Positions 13,612 to 14,513 of a stretch of 14,513 bases of DNA are shown piece after piece. Both the position numbers and the translations under genes were made by a program. Positions within the stretch are counted from its first letter, which is position 1, and every line of letters begins with the position of its first letter. This DNA is from Desulfobacterales bacterium (GTDB taxonomy: Bacteria; Desulfobacterota; Desulfobacteria; Desulfobacterales; RPRI01): contig JAUYEO010000207.1 in assembly GCA_030689795.1 (NCBI GenBank), positions 1 to 14,513 of the forward strand, given 5' to 3'. The notes beneath the pieces are model-generated. The model saw nothing but the letters and a program-made list of their open reading frames with translations. It searched no databases and was not told where the DNA came from.

Positions 13612-14513
13612 TTAAGCCGCTAGTATGCCATCGATTTCCGCAAAAATCTGTTTGTTTGTAAAATGCCGGATCTGGGCGGCTCCGCTTGGGCAGTATGCGG
13701 CGCAACTTCCGCAGCCTTTACAAACGGCTTCGTTCACCACGCTGATTCCTTTCAATGCATTGAACTCGATTGCCGAGTATGCACACAAGCCGATACATAC
13801 CTGGCAGCCGATGCATATGTCAGGGTCTATTAATGAAATCATGGGAGAGACCGCCACCTTACCTGAGGCGGAAAGGGCGAGGCACTCCGCGGCGGCTCCC
13901 TTGGCCTGCGCAACGGTGTCGGGAATGTCCTTGGGCCCCTGGCAAACCCCGGCCAGAAAAACACCACTGGTGGGGGTGGAAACCGGCTCGAGCTTGGGGT
14001 GCTCCTCTTGAAAGAATCCGTCACTTCCGGTGCTGATCCCGAAGATGCGCGCCACCTCGTTTGCATCTGAACGCGCCTCCATCGCGGTGCAAAGAATCAC
14101 CATCTCCACCGGAACTTTAAGCATTCTGTCGGAAAGCGTATCCTCGGCGGTGACCGTCAGGATGCCGTCCTTTTCATCCACCCGGGAGGCTTTACCGCGG
14201 ACCATCCGTACTCCCTCGCTCTGGACACGTTTGTAAAACTCCTCATACCCTTTGCCGAAGCAACGCATGTCGATGTAAAAATTGTAAACTTCGGTATCGT
14301 GTCCGCACTTATCCTTTAAAAGATGGGCATACTTAAGCGCATACATACAACATGTGCGCGAGCAGTATTCGTGGTAGTTTAAATCGCGGCTCCCGATGCA
14401 GTGAAGGATCGCCACGCTCTTCGGAGGCTCCGTGAACTTTAGACGATCCATCGGATCCCGTTTAAGAAGTTTCCCCTTCGTCGGTCCCGTGGCGTTCGAC
14501 AACCGTTCAAATT
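13612..14513 (-). CDS. hdrA: HdrA-like iron-sulfur flavoprotein, 5' partial at right edge
   Basis: The frame is open to the right edge with no start in the window; the in-frame text at the edge (FERLSNATGPTKG) is internal HdrA sequence, matching the FERLLSASGPTGG-type region of the family. The visible 300 residues hold the Cys-rich HdrA motif HCIGSRD...YCSRTCCMYALK, NFYIDMRCFGKGYEEFY, GVFLAGVCQGPKDIPDTVAQ (the FAD-binding closing motif) and two C-terminal ferredoxin motifs (CIGCQVCIGLC and CKGCGSCAAYC). HdrA proteins bind FAD and split or collect electrons in heterodisulfide-reductase-type complexes. No receiver is present in the visible part. It is the most upstream gene of the minus-strand block seen here. 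It ends at TAA within a CGGCTTAAGCCG palindrome (13608-13619). Confidence 0.92.
   Translation of the reverse strand, partial: FERLSNATGPTKGKLLKRDPMDRLKFTEPPKSVAILHCIGSRDLNYHEYCSRTCCMYALKYAHLLKDKCGHDTEVYNFYIDMRCFGKGYEEFYKRVQSEGVRMVRGKASRVDEKDGILTVTAEDTLSDRMLKVPVEMVILCTAMEARSDANEVARIFGISTGSDGFFQEEHPKLEPVSTPTSGVFLAGVCQGPKDIPDTVAQAKGAAAECLALSASGKVAVSPMISLIDPDICIGCQVCIGLCAYSAIEFNALKGISVVNEAVCKGCGSCAAYCPSGAAQIRHFTNKQIFAEIDGILAA

Overview
The window reads as a strict-anaerobe bacterial genome, most likely Desulfobacterota (sulfate-reducer-like or syntrophic former deltaproteobacteria). This is inferred from gene content: HdrA-type flavin/iron-sulfur proteins carrying the CGMCKM motif, an MvhD-like subunit, an FdhB/FrhB-like iron-sulfur subunit, MinD-type ATPases with inserted ferredoxin domains, several NifX/NifB-like proteins, and a sensor kinase with c-type-heme-like CxxCH motifs. 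No RNA genes, CRISPR array, transposase or phage genes were seen.

Left block (1-4550, + strand): a compact metal-cluster/redox cofactor operon. Order: 3' end of a NifX-like gene that runs in frame into a zinc-ribbon mini-protein; two different MinD-like ATPases, each with two 4Fe-4S motifs; two NifX-like proteins; a receiver-like protein lacking the usual lysine; a NifU/IscU-like scaffold; a small unrecognised protein. Spacings are short, several starts overlap the previous stop, and nearly every gene has a clear Shine-Dalgarno (SD) sequence. Two short SD-bearing or overlapping mini-ORFs (466-495 and 2892-2954) look like N-terminal stubs of decayed family members.

Right block (4669-14513, - strand, convergent with the left block): transcription runs from the right edge leftward. 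Order: HdrA (5' end outside the window); a 255-nt repeat-filled gap; MvhD-like; FdhB/FrhB-like; a very large tandem HdrA with a complete CheY-type receiver inside its first HdrA module; a membrane sensor histidine kinase with two CH motifs and two PAS domains; a receiver-histidine kinase hybrid. No DNA-binding output domain occurs in the block.

Working model (inference): the Hdr/Mvh/Fdh-like proteins form a flavin-based electron-transfer complex. The two adjacent kinases could phosphorylate the receiver built into the tandem HdrA, so redox sensing would act on the enzyme itself rather than on transcription. The left block may supply or insert iron-sulfur or other metal clusters. The receiver-bearing HdrA and its adjacent kinases are the most unusual part of the window.
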